Shown piece after piece: positions 33,450 to 44,821 of a stretch of 64,000 nucleotides of DNA (positions within the stretch are counted from its first letter, which is position 1; every line of letters starts with the position of its first letter). The stretch spans positions 100,584,036 to 100,648,035 of the forward strand of contig CM036168.1 of NCBI GenBank assembly GCA_020631735.1. The letters run 5' to 3'. The notes under the pieces are model-generated. The model had not been told where the DNA came from. It did not search any database and saw nothing but the letters and a program-made list of their open reading frames with translations. A program made the translations under genes and the position numbers. This DNA is from Saccharum officinarum. Its lineage: Eukaryota; Streptophyta; Magnoliopsida; Poales; Poaceae.

Positions 33450-33858
33450 TTAGCGCAACGCAGCAAGAAGACACAGACAAAATAGTCTCTCGTTCACGCG
33501 CATAACAGCAAACACGGGATTTGGTATATACGAGTATCTAGTTGAATTCGAGATTAATTGACTCCTCACCAAATGCATTTCTTTTGGTACACAAAGGGAG
33601 TACTTCTCTACCACGTGTGCACTGTTGAACGAGGTGGGGAAGAAAGAAGAGCTACCTGGCTACCTCACGTCAATTTGCAAATTGCAGTCCAACCTATGGC
33701 ATACATTCGTTGTGTCCTTTTCTCATTCCCCCCTTTCCTTTCCCCAAAACTGTACTTTGCCAAGATAAAAAAAAGATACCAATCACACATATCACGCCTG
33801 AAAATCATATGCATTTAACAGTTCACATCTAACACTAAAATTGACATGGTCCTTGAAA

Positions 33859-34304
33859 TTCCTGGAGCCTTGAATGTGCAAATTTTACAAAGGAAAAGGT
33901 ACCGCAAAACGTCATCTATTGGCTGGCACTAGGGAATGACAAAATATATCACATCCATGCCACAAGGAAATGAAAGGATGACAGACATCCCCGAGGATTT
34001 TTTTATGAAATATATTTAAATTTCCGACAGGAGCAAGTCGAGCAGATGACGTGGATATACGTTCTTTCATGTGAGCTTAGTGTCCTTTAATTTGAGATTC
34101 GTGTCCTTTGTCACCACTCACCAGGTCGCCAGCATGCCCACAATCACCGGTGTCAGTCTCCCAGTGTATTTCCACTCCTCCAACAGTCCCTGCAATAAAT
34201 CTGCAGCTGTTAATGTGCCGTGAAAGCTTATTATCAGATTATGAGGGAAATTTTGGTTTCATGAGCGTACCACGGAGATTACAAGAAGAGGCCTCCACTA
34301 AAAG
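33859..34304. other. Region downstream of KDTA, no gene
   Basis: This stretch separates the tandem duplication from the KDTA stop codon. It should include the KDTA 3' UTR on the minus strand. I see no ORF with support. Confidence 0.5.
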
Positions 34305-37300
34305 TCAACTGTTCCACGTATCTGTTTGGAAGTCAATGGCGAACCTGCTGACTAAATTCCATACACGGTTCACAACTCCATCTGACATAATGGAAAATGC
34401 ATTTTTTGCAGCCCTTTGACGTGCTCCCAGAGTGCTGGCATCACCAAGCAGTTCTTTTAGTGTTTGCAGAAGTTCGAATTCTCCTGACACCTGGATGAAA
34501 AAAGAACACTCTGTGAAAGAATTTTCAGGCCCAATTCCCTCTGTTAAACATGAATTTTATCATGCCCAACTAATTTCAGTAAGCAGTAGGAAAAGAGGCA
34601 AGTCTAGAACCAAAAAAAATATCACTCATCATACGACCGACCTTGACTGATTACTTTTATGGAGGAGCAACTGAGCTAGTGATCAAATTTACTATGCAAT
34701 GGTGTGCTAGTCACAGAATGGTATTTTGTTTAGGTAGCAAAATAGGAGAAAAATAATTTTGAGACTTTGTCACCTGCTTGACAGCTAAAGGATTTATTTG
34801 CCACATTTCAACCAGCATATGGTAGAAGTGTCCAACATGGGGTCCTGCATGCCAGAGTTCACTTTGTGAACAACAAATATTGCGACCTTTTCACAAAGAA
34901 ATGTCAAACATAAGTATGTCAACTCACCAGTCATAACAGCACAACCAGCTGCAGCAGCCTCAGAAATATTATGGCCGGCTAAGCCAGATAGAAATGAACC
35001 GCCAATAACTGCAACTGGAGTGACCCTATAAAGCATTCTTAATTCCCCTGTTTTTCATGGTATTTTACGCCGTTAGCTAATACTCCCTCCGTCTTGGAAT
35101 GATTAGCGTATTTTATACGAGGAAAGGCCAATTTTACAAATTTTGACCAACAATTATTCAAAATATATGCAACTTTAGGACATAAGATTTCCATTGCATC
35201 AATAGATTTGTATTCGAAGTGCCTTTTGAGATGATGGTGATTCCTTCACAAATGACAACATGTTGCAATAAGAGAAATAAAGCAAAATCTATTTTGCATA
35301 CTTTTCCTTGACCAAAATATGCTTATTATATCGGAATGGAGGGAGGAGTTGAAATATGGCATGCACAATTTGTGCAGCAATATATCAACTTTCAGAAGGA
35401 GATGATCACAAACCTAAAGTATTGACCATGTATACACTAGTGCTTGAAGCCACCACTTCCCTAGTTGACCTCAGCACAAAACTGACATTTTGTTTCTTTA
35501 GTGCCTGCAACAACATACACAAAGATGTGTTCAGATATATTATCCTATCATAACGAATAGCATCTCATACCAGAACAAAGTTGGAATCCTAAATTAAAAT
35601 GATAATCTCTTCACGCTGAAGAAATTCAAATTTTAAACAGTGAAGTCGGTCACCAGTAACTTACCTTTGTGTGTTTAATTATTTTGACTTGAGTATCCAA
35701 CAAGATATGATACTATAAAATACTGGTAACAAACAAGTAATCAAATGGCTTAAAGGGGTAACAAAGGCACCATTATCGTACCAGCGAAATATTCTTGCAG
35801 TCCTCAGGATGTCTTGGCACAAGAATTAGTAGTAGAGCGGGATACATCTTGACTAACTCATCATGAACGCGGATGATGACTGAAAAAATAAAGTAAGAAA
35901 ATCAAGATTGCTTGCGGAAAACTGAAAACCATTTCCTTCATGTTGAGACCGCGAGAATAATAAGTCAGGAATGTAATTCCTCCATGTCACTTCACATTGA
36001 AAAATGTAAAAATGATGAATAAATAACTGAGATATAATTTCACTAAAGCAACTCCATTTTTCCTGATCAGAGTACAAACAGAAATACAAAAAATGAGGCA
36101 GAACAATGATATGACAGAAGACCATCCATAAGAAACTACATGAATATTGTTCAGGGAAAAAAATAAAACTACATGAATGAAACTATGGCAGAGGTGATTC
36201 TCTAAAACAAAGACAATTTTAGTATTAAGGTTGAGGATATAGAAGCATCCACTGACACAGTACTCCTGTATATCTTGAACAAATAGTCCATAAGTATGAC
36301 AATTTACAAGTATATGGCATTTAACTACCTTAAGTAAATGTAAGTCAAACTTTCAATCCTGATCAGTATGTAACAACATTATATATCTGTCATTGAAAGT
36401 ATTTTTCTTGGTATAAGATTCTAACAGCATTTTCTGCAATTAATTGTTGCTGAAGGTGGTAATCAAAGTTGTTCTAGGAGAACTCGAAGAAGTCAACAAA
36501 GGTTAGGGATAGCAGGAGTAACCATTATTATGAAAATGTGAAATGCTAGCAGTTTTTTGTACAGCTTACTGGAAATGAAGTGATATAATACATTTTATTA
36601 GTCCAGGAATCAGCAAAAAGTTCAGCTCCTGAGTTCTTACCTTCTTCTTCACCTCTGTGAATAGAAGCAGCCATCCAGAGGGGCCTATTGCTAAACTGTT
36701 GTTGCAGATCTTTTATTTCATTGACCTGATTCTCCCCGGCATTAACATCTCCGACAGCTATGTGAATTACATGAATCCTCTAATAAATCATTTGACTTGT
36801 AAACCTGGTTATCTTTCAAGCTCCCAAGACAACCTTTGAAACTAAATCACTTATAGGATCACTTATAATCTATTCTCAGGAAGGACTAGACAAAACTTGG
36901 GTATACCATATTTCAAATCTCCAGCAAAATGTATGATCCCTGGTGGTGTATGTAACAACTGAAAACGAACAGCCTGAATAGTACTCTGCAACGATAAGAA
37001 ATGAATGATGGCAGCAGTAATAGATGTACATAAAAATAAGGTCATCATTACCAATGGGTACTTACCAATGGGACAACAAGTGATAGTTTAGAGAGCATCA
37101 GAGCAATTAATGGGGACCCTACAGGCATCGACCAGTGGTTGAAAGATTTCAATGATATGCGAGCATTTAAAAGAGCCACTGCAATCTGCAGATAAGTAAG
37201 CAATTCATAACAAATAAGTAACTACAGCCTACAGCATGAATGTGTGATGCAGAAACTATGAATAGTCCAGATAAAAGTTCTGCTCTTGCAGTATGAAAAA

Positions 37301-38508
37301 ATTAAGAGAAGGATGAACACTAGGAACTAGAAAATAAGCATGATCATGAACAGTGATCTGGTCATGCTCCAGAATTATGAGAAAACCACTTACCCCTTTT
37401 GCTGCTGCAGACATAATGAGGTTTGGCCAGAGTTCACTTTCCAGAAGAAGTACCAAACTAGGCTTCCAGTATCCAATAAAACTGTCTATTGCATTAGGAC
37501 AGTCAAGAGGAGCAAACTACAAGCATAAAAAAATGAGGTTGGAAGGGAGAAATAAACATAGCATGCAAAAAAATTGTACATGAAGCTGCTTCCAATGGAG
37601 ATTTCCGAAATACTTAAAGCAGCCAGTCCCAGCATCTGAACAAACTACACTTTCCCTCCCAATTTCACTCAAAGTTTACTATTACAACCTAATAGCTGCA
37701 GTTCTGTAAATACCCTGTAACCTTTTTAGGGCAGTAATCCTGTGAAATTTAAGTGATAATACAACTGTACTGTATCAATGTATGGTTATCTCATTAAACA
37801 GCAGTACTCGGGCATAGAGAAGCATCAACAGATGACCAAACCCAGACCAATTCGAATTATCAAACAGTAGTTACGAAGAAAACACAGTGTCCATCCTCAC
37901 TAAACTAAATCCAGCACAGCCACAAGGGTCTGAAGCTACGCGAGAAATCTGCAAACGCACCTGATATATGACACCATCAGGGAGTAGATCCTTGATAACT
38001 TCGCTGCATACAAGCCAAATAGCGATATTTAGGGGACGACAACGCAATATGAATTTTGAAAATGGCACTCGCCGTTGAGAACGGGAGCTTACAACGAGGA
38101 GAGAGTGGTGGTGGTGACTAGCACGGGGAGGCCGGGATGGAGGCGGACGCAGTGGCGGACAACGGGGAGCGCGGCCATTCCCTCCCCGAGGGATACGGCA
38201 TGAAACCACACGAGCGGAGAGCCCGGCCGAGGCCGCGCCGCAGACGGCCGGCCTAGCCGCTCCGGCCACCGCGTCGGGTGCTCCAGCCCTTGCAGTCGCC
38301 GCCACAATAGCACCGCCGGCGCCGCCGCGCGGCTCGCTGCCCTGTACAGCTCGTATAACGCCCATCCCCCGCGCGACGCCGGCGACGCCGCGCGGGCCGG
38401 CCGCATCGAGAGTTCGAGACTGATCGAATAAGCGTTGTTTTGGCGGCGGAGATGACGGAGGCCACTTCCGAGCAGACGACCGAAGAAGGGAAGGCGTAAA
38501 GAGAACAA
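34305..38508 (-). CDS. KDTA: 3-deoxy-D-manno-octulosonic acid (KDO) transferase, 11 exons
   Basis: It is the plant homologue of bacterial WaaA, which transfers KDO to a lipid A precursor. Plant KDTA is reported in mitochondria. Exons: 38508-38093, 38003-37961, 37516-37394, 37185-37066, 36985-36907, 36757-36641, 35879-35782, 35504-35414, 35047-34928, 34844-34774, 34490-34305. All introns are GT-AG, and the frame is kept across every junction (487 residues). Key motifs: RRLQGLEHPTRWPERLG, WFHAVSLGEGMAALPV (catalytic Glu in GEG, residue 109), LLLESELWPNLIMSAA, LLNARISLKSFNHWSMPVGS, HFAGDLKY, SIHRGEEE, LVPRHPED, and the donor-site region VIGGSFLSGLAGHNISEAAA. The first ATG adds 34 residues. A second ATG at 38406 (MRPARAASP) would give 453 residues and fits the start of plant homologues better. 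No stop or frameshift is seen. Confidence 0.95.
35083..35345. mobile_element. Stowaway-like MITE in an intron of KDTA
   Basis: It lies between exons 8 and 9 of KDTA. The left end is CTCCCTCCGTCTTGGAATGA after TA (35081-35082); the right end is CGGAATGGAGGGAG. The right TA is not preserved. Splice sites are not touched. Confidence 0.8.
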
Positions 38509-38658
38509 TACGCGTACTCAAGGACGGGAGACTACAGTAGTAAAATACTGGTACTCATCCGTATCAATGACTGACTATTGGGCCCGAGCGGCCAGTGGAT
38601 GTACGGTGGGTGCTTAAAAGCAACCTCCTGTTGTGGTCTAATTGGTTGTCCACGTTGG

Positions 38659-38923
38659 GGCCTCGTTTAGTTCGGTGAATTGGGGAGAAAAACACTGTAT
38701 CAGAATTCCTGTAGCATTTCGTTTGTATTTGGTAAAAATTATCCAAATTTTGACTAACTAGGCTTAAAATGTTCATCTCGCAAAGTACAATAAAACTGTG
38801 CAATTAGTTTTTGATTTCATCAACATTTAGTACTCCATGCATTTGCCGACATTTTGATGTGACAGGGAATCTTCTTTTTGCATAGTAAAATTTAAGGAAG
38901 AATTGAGAGAACTAAACCAGGGC
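38659..38923. mobile_element. Tourist-like MITE (copy F) upstream of KDTA
   Basis: The termini are GGCCTCGTTTAGTTC and GAACTAAACCAGGGC. The flanks are TGG (38656-38658 and 38924-38926). It lies 151 bp upstream of the first KDTA ATG, so it is in or next to the promoter. Confidence 0.8.
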
Positions 38924-38926
38924 TGG

Positions 38927-39242
38927 AATTGCATTGCATCGGACGTAGCATATCCTTAGCCTGAACAAGGCTATGCATTTATTGGTATTTGGTTTACCTA
39001 TACAGGATGGTATATACTGTTATGTATGTGTTTGGTTGTCTATGTTAACTCCTGCAGCGATGAGAACATTTTTATACGTTTGATTGCCTAGATAGAACCG
39101 GTATGCTCACCTCTTCTTCTGAATAGGTAACCTTACCCCATACTATTTTCATGTTCCTGTGAAAGGGCTGACGCCGAGCCCATCTCCTTTCTCACCGTCA
39201 CCTTTCACCTCATCTCTCTCACTAATCTTCCCCTTCATCCTC
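38927..39242. other. Intergenic DNA between two MITEs, no gene
   Basis: AT-rich sequence with no supported ORF or repeat boundary. A CT-rich stretch lies at 39185-39240. Confidence 0.4.
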
Positions 39243-39245
39243 TTA

Positions 39246-39433
39246 GGCCTCGTTTAGATGCTGAAAAATTTCAACCCGATGAATAGTACCACTTTCGTCT
39301 TATTTGACAAATATTGTCCAATCGTGGACCAACTAGGCTCAAAAGATTCATCTCGTGATTTCCAACTAAACTGTGTAATTAGTTAGCAAGCGGCTAAAAA
39401 TTGCTTGAATTTTGATGTCATCTAAACAAGGCC
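39246..39433. mobile_element. Tourist-like MITE (copy G)
   Basis: The termini are GGCCTCGTTTAGATG and CATCTAAACAAGGCC. The flanks are TTA (39243-39245 and 39434-39436). At 188 bp it is the shortest copy here. Confidence 0.85.
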
Positions 39434-39587
39434 TTACTCCTTAAATGAGCGGCGGAGAGAGTTGCTGACATTGCGAGCGATATGGAGTGGTTGGCGAGGA
39501 GGTGGCTGAACTCGGCCTCGAGGACATCGAGGATGGCGTCCAGGAGCCCATTGTCGAGGTCGTGGCAAGGCCCACGACGTGGTCGGT

Positions 39588-41486
39588 TGAAAGCCCAAGT
39601 TTGATTTTGGTAATTAATGACACCAAGTTGTTAATGTCATCGTATCAAGTGAATTGAGTTAGGCGTAGCAACACATGTGATGAAGGAGCAAGCAGCATGG
39701 TGGTGATGACCATAAGATCACAAGCGCATGGAGATAAAGATACGGTGAACATGCACATAGGTGATGGACAATGAATGAGATGATCAAGGCAAATGTATAA
39801 TCATAGCTCTTTTTCCGGTCTAAAGATGAGTAGAGAAGTGATTGACCGGGTTTAGGATTGATAACTGACTATCAAGAGAGACAATCACGGTCATCTTATG
39901 AATCAAGTGCTATTAGGTCTATATTCTTGAGCATATGCATTTAGAATATAGTGAGTTGCTAACTCCTTTGAAGAAAATGATTGTGAAAATGTTAACACGC
40001 ATGCACATGGTGATGTACACTTGGTGGTGTTAGCACATTTATAAAGGCGGTGGAGTTTGAGCGGTAGAGAGGCGTTTTTGAGTAAATGAAATGTCTATTT
40101 TCCACTACGTCGGTGGTGAAGATTTTCTCTAAGTCATCATGGATAGAAACGGAGGTGAACGTAGGTCACTGGTAGTGACCGAACGCGGTCTCGGTTTGAC
40201 CGAACGCGTCCGGTCAGTGGCAGAGCAGCGCGTGGCGCGGGTGCGGTCAGTTCAACCGGCGCGTCCGGTCCCTCGAGGAACTGGAGCGTCCGGTCACGCA
40301 CCCAAAGAACAACATGAGTTTCAGAGCTGATCGGACGTGGTGGCGTGTCCGATCACGTGCGACCGGACGCGTCCGGTCGACGAAATTGCTCTCTGGACCC
40401 TTACTGAACTCTAACCGGACGTCGGGTGTAACACGTCCGGTCAACTCTAGCGTCGCGTCCGGTCATGCTTTCGGTGTCGCGCAGGTGCGACCGGACGCTT
40501 TCGGTGTCAGCGCGCGCAGAGCAGTTTCTTTGTTCCTAACGCCTCTATTCTTTGGAGTGGCTTATATATACTCGTTTGGCCAACCTTGGGAGCCACTCTC
40601 TGACTCTTTGAACACTTGAGACATACTTTGAACTAGAGAACATCCCTTCCACTCATCTCCTTGCTTGGTTGTATACTCTAGTAAGACTGAGTGAGATTCA
40701 AATGCATTGCTTAGTGATTTGTATCTAGTGGCACTTGATCCATTAAGTTGGCTGCGGATTTCTTGTTACTCTTGGGTGTTTCCCAACATCCTAGACGGTT
40801 TGGAGCAGCGGTGGTGTTGAGCTCTTGATTGAAGATTGTTTTGAGCCTCACCAAGTGATTGTAAGGGGTTCTTGAGCCTTCCCCGCGGGAGTTCGTGAAT
40901 TGGCTACTCTAGTGGAGTTCGTGGCTCGGAGGATTCTCATCTTGTGAGTGGATGTGTGACATCCATTGAGGGTTTGACTCTTGATAGTCAATTAGCTCAC
41001 GATCCATCAAGTGAGTGCATCGCCACAACGAGGACTAGCTTGTCGGGAAGTAAGTGAACCTCGATAAAAAATCTTGTGTCATCTTTTTATCGAGGATTTC
41101 ATCTTATGTTTGTGTGCTTTGATTGATTGGTTCATTAGAAACATTTCTACTCATCAACGTCGGTATAACAATACCTGCTCACTCTTTTACTTACTTGTCT
41201 ACCTTGCTAGTTGCTTAGCTTGTTATCTCTTGTAGATTCTAGTTCCTAGTTTGTGTAGTGTATTTCTTTCATCTATGAGTAGAGTAAGTAGTGTTTTAGA
41301 CTTGTTGGTGTGGATTAAAAATTATAGCCTTCATATCTACTAGAATTGTTTAGGTGGCTTGCATAGTATAGTTGAGCTAGTGCTAGAATTAGCTTCGTCA
41401 TCTTTTATACTAACTCTATTGTTAAGTAAAATTTGTAGAATTTTGAAAAGGCTATTTATCCCCCTCTAGCCATTTAAGACCTTACA
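39588..41486 (+). mobile_element. Solo LTR of a SIRE-type Copia element
   Basis: The 1,899-bp element runs TGAAAGCCCAAGTTTG to TTTAAGACCTTACA. It is flanked by a perfect 5-bp duplication TCGGT (39583-39587 and 41487-41491). No internal region is present, so it arose by recombination between the two LTRs of a full element. Its 3' end matches the antisense fragment at 4722. The stretch 40180-40505 is dense in CGTCCGGTC and its reverse complement. Confidence 0.92.
40180..40505. repeat. CGTCCGGTC / GACCGGACG motif cluster in the solo LTR
   Basis: About nine exact or near copies of CGTCCGGTC or its complement occur here. One place forms a perfect 20-bp palindrome, CGACCGGACGCGTCCGGTCG (40360-40379). 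The cluster lies about 50-400 bp upstream of a TATATATA-like motif at 40562, so it could be a U3 enhancer array (inference). Confidence 0.65.
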
Positions 41487-41720
41487 TCGGTATGGGCCCG
41501 GCGGCGGCGTGCTCGGCTCACTACGTGCGGATCGGGAGCGCCGCCTAGATCTCCTCAAGATGGGACTCCATGTGGGCCAGCACATGGCCTAGCGAGCAGG
41601 ACTTGTCCACGCCGGTACGGATTGTGTGCCGCATCGCCGCGAGCACTGCCGTGATCCATCCCACCGCTCACTAGGGACTTCCTCCTCGTCACCACCAAAC
41701 ACGGACACGATGGGAGCAAA

Positions 41721-42646
41721 AACTGCAGAGATGAGAAGGAGAGCAAATGGGAAAGAGGGACGTGAGCACATGGTGACCCCTCAAGCCCCGCCTGCATCGG
41801 GTGTTACAAAGCGGATGCAGAACATGCCGCGGACTGCAGAACGCGTGCACTGCTGGTTTGCATATCTGGATATGCCAATTTCTAGAAAATAGGGGGATGC
41901 AACTTCTAGGTCCTTTTTGAGGATAGTGTTGTGTTGCTCGTCAGCGACAACGTGTGTGACAATTGATATGACTATACGAGAGACACCTATTCTCGATCAT
42001 CCTGTTCTTCAACACTACTTTAGCAGTATTTTCAGCAAATGAATTATATTTTTCTCTCACAAAAAATCAACATAAGCATCAGCATAAGCCAAATTTTAGC
42101 GAAACGAACAGGACCCGATGGGTGATTTGAGCCTCAGAATCATAATTCTCGGTGTTGGTAGAGCCAAATGGGCTGATCCTAGAATCTAACTTCAATTCCA
42201 TCTAATTGAATTGAAGGGATGTAAACAGATCAATGTTTCCTCGTCGCTTGTACTCCATCCGTCCCAAATCATGTCACTATAGGATACGTGATGGTCAAAC
42301 TTTCATAGGTTTGACTAGTTTTGTAGAAACGATAATGATATGGTGAGGGCGTTCGTCCGCCTGAACGTGCTCGAAGCCTGCGGGACCAACCTGGCCTGCT
42401 CCTCCTCACAGTCCATTAAAAAATAAATAACGGACATATTTCTCTTCCTCCATTTCTCGTTGTGCAGTTTCTTCTCGTCTCCGCAGCCATGATGCCCGCA
42501 CCGACAGCCGAGTCGGCACTCCCGGCGGCCTTCCTCTACATTTCATCCCCGCTCCTCTCCACGCTGCTCCCTGGCGCCGCACTCTCCGCCTACACCGCGC
42601 CCTCCTCCATCCTCCGTCTCCACCGCATCTGAGCACCGATGGCCGC
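41721..42646. other. Intergenic patchwork, no gene
   Basis: It holds a 112-bp foldback element (separate entry) and a one-sided Stowaway-like fragment near 42250-42340 (ACTCCATCCGTCCCAAATCA). A GC-rich stretch at 42480-42646 has no convincing ORF. Confidence 0.4.
42001..42112. mobile_element. Small foldback element
   Basis: It starts CCTGTTCTTCAACAC and ends TTTTAGCGAAACGAACAGG. The ends are imperfect inverted repeats. No clear target duplication was found. Confidence 0.45.
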
Positions 42647-43410
42647 TAGGGATGAAAACGAAAAAATAATTTCTATTTTTTGGAAATTGTTTCTGATTTT
42701 TTTTCGATTTTCAGGCCTAAAGAAAACGGTAGTGGTAACCAAAAAAACAAAAATAATTACGATAAAAATAACCGAAAACAAAAACAAAAATAATTTTGCC
42801 TTATTTCGACCGTTTTCGAAGATTGCCGTATTTAGACGGTAATTTACCGTAAGTAGTTACCGATTTAAAGGCCTCGAATCCTACAGAGCATATAATGCAT
42901 ATACTTTAGGTCTAGTTGGCCCACATCTAAGCATCCCATCTGCACATACTAGCACACATAAGACAAATTATTTTTTTAGAAATGAACTATACGACAAGTA
43001 TTTTATTCGTATAAGAATAAGAAGGCAATCAACTAATCACATACCGCATCCGTTACTCTAGCCAGTGAGCACGAACACAAACGGACTATGGCCTATGGGG
43101 TTTAGCTTGTTTGAGATCTGAGATGGTGTGAACCGTGGTTTTAGCTTGTGGTCTTGTCAACTGTGACTTTATTTATTATATATGACTCTTCTCATGTTCT
43201 ACGGTTTGACGTGTTTATCATTTTCGAGAATATCGTTCTCATGGATTCCGATTGTTATCAATGTATTTTCTGATCGACTAACATCATTTTCAAAATTACC
43301 GGAATATCGGTGTCGTATTCATTTCCGACAATATCGTATCGATTTTGGTTTCGAGAAAAAATTGTGAAAATGAAAGGGATTTGGCCTCTTATCAATCGTC
43401 GTCGTCCCTA
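42647..43410. mobile_element. Non-autonomous hAT element, 764 bp
   Basis: The ends are TAGGGATGAAAACG and (reverse complement of the right end) TAGGGACGACGACG, 11 of 14 matching. The 8-bp flanks ATGGCCGC (42639-42646) and ACGGCTGC (43411-43418) agree at 6 of 8 positions. The interior is AT-rich, with many GAAAAC-like and CGATATTGTC-like motifs, and has no transposase. Confidence 0.65.
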
Positions 43411-43669
43411 ACGGCTGCCTTCCTCCCTCTCCACCGTGCTCACCGATCGCCGCACAAGAGAGGGGCCCGTCGTTGGCCAGGCCCAAGCTAGGGGCAGGTG
43501 CAGCTGGCTGTTGCTAGATCGCGCCACCGTCCTCGGCCGTTGGCTGTCTAGAACCGACCATTCCCTGCTCTGCTCTGCATCGTCCGGAAGAAGAATGGCG
43601 AAAACACATGTTTCATGAATATGTTGCAAGTATTTCTTACAGATGTTGTAAAATAGATTGTGATGTTTC
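43411..43669. other. Short non-coding gap between the hAT and Tat-like elements
   Basis: GC-rich sequence with no supported gene. Short ORFs on both strands overlap and lack recognisable domains. Confidence 0.4.
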
Positions 43670-44821
43670 TGTCGGCGTTCGGTCCCGTGGGGGTCCTAAG
43701 CCAACGAGTGAATCAAATGCTGCGTGTCCCTAATCTGGATGGTGATGCAAGGAGGATACACGGAGGTTTATCCTAGTTCGGGCAAAGGAAGGCCCTATGT
43801 CCAGCGGGGAGGGGGAGTATTGTATTTCCTTGCACCTAAGTGCTTGCGTAGGGGTTACAAGCTGTGAGAGAGAGAACCGAGCCCAGGTCTCAATGGAAAA
43901 ATGAGAGTACAAAAGGAGATTGGTTTTTTGTTGTCTGTGGTTTGTTGTTCTTCTGCCTTTTCTTGCCCTTTTTAGAGCCCTGGCTTGTCCTTTTATAGGG
44001 TAAGAGGAGGCAGGGACGCTGGGGTGCCTTTGAAGTGAAGTTTTGTCGATCCCTATGGAGGTGGCTATAGCGACGTGCACCGGGAATGGCCGGCCATCCC
44101 TAGACACCATGGTGACGTAGAGGACGAGACGGTGAAAAGACCCCGAGTCCTGTGCCACGTCGGCCTTTTCTCCCTGCTGACCGATGGTAGGTCGAGGCTG
44201 GGTCGAGGCTAGGTCGAGGACGGGTCGAGGACGAGTGGATAAGGTCGAATCCCCGAGATCGTGGGGTACGGTCCTTATCGTATCCTCCCTCGAGAGTGAT
44301 CGGTGGTAAAATAGTGCACGATATGGTGCGTACAGTGACAGGTTTTCACCTCCCATCTCGGGATGGGCAGTAAAAAGTAAGATTTGACACCGGTACTGCT
44401 TCCACGTTAGTAACTGCTGTAGCCATGATGGTAGGAAGTAGTAGGTGGTTGCATTAAATGCTCTGACTTTTGTCTCATAATTGGTGAACAAGGTGGGTCG
44501 AGTGGTCTAACCCGGGGTCATGCGAGTCAGAGATTTCCGATAGTCAAGATGCCTTGTCGAGCGAGCCTCGTGCGAGTCAGAACATGGTCGAGGCGTCCCG
44601 TCGAGGGTGCCTCGTACGAGTCAGTACGTAGTCAAGGCGTCCTATCGAGCGTGCCTCGTACGAGTCGGAACGTAGTCGAGGCGTTCCGTCAAGCGAGCCT
44701 CGTACGAGTCGGAACGCAGTCGAGGTGTCTCGTCTGCTATTTTGGCTCGTCTCGTTTGCGGGTAGTGTTTTATTTTTCTTAATCGTTGATTGTGGGTACC
44801 CCTAGTTTTAGGTACCCGACA
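43670..44821 (+). repeat. 5' LTR of the Tat-like element
   Basis: The 1,152-bp LTR has inverted terminal TGTCGG/CCGACA. The preceding 5 bases are GTTTC. It contains a 44-bp tandem repeat (44557-44732) close to its 3' end. No second LTR is visible in the window, so the limit rests on the termini and the abrupt change to the leader GTAGCCCTCGAGCC. Confidence 0.7.
44557..44732 (+). repeat. Four 44-bp tandem repeats
   Basis: The four units each contain GAGCGAGCCTCGTACGAGTC-like sequence followed by GTAGTCGAGGCGTC. Pairs differ at a few positions. A weaker fifth unit precedes them (about 44515-44556). Confidence 0.85.

Larger units (their letters stand above)
39437..41720 (-). pseudogene. Unidentified gene fragment split by a solo LTR
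   Basis: Outside the solo LTR, 39437-39587 and 41492-41720 are GC-rich. Read on the minus strand they give protein-like pieces in different frames: AVLAAMRHTIRTGVDKS and GHVLAHMESHLEEI from the right part, and LDNGLLDAILDVLEAEFSHL from the left part. An acceptor-like CTCTGCAG precedes the right part. Stops and frame changes lie between the pieces. The family is not recognised; a captured or decayed gene fragment is likely. Confidence 0.3.

Noticed and set aside
44557..44732. CRISPR-like array
   Set aside because: The units are contiguous tandem repeats without unique spacers, in a plant LTR.
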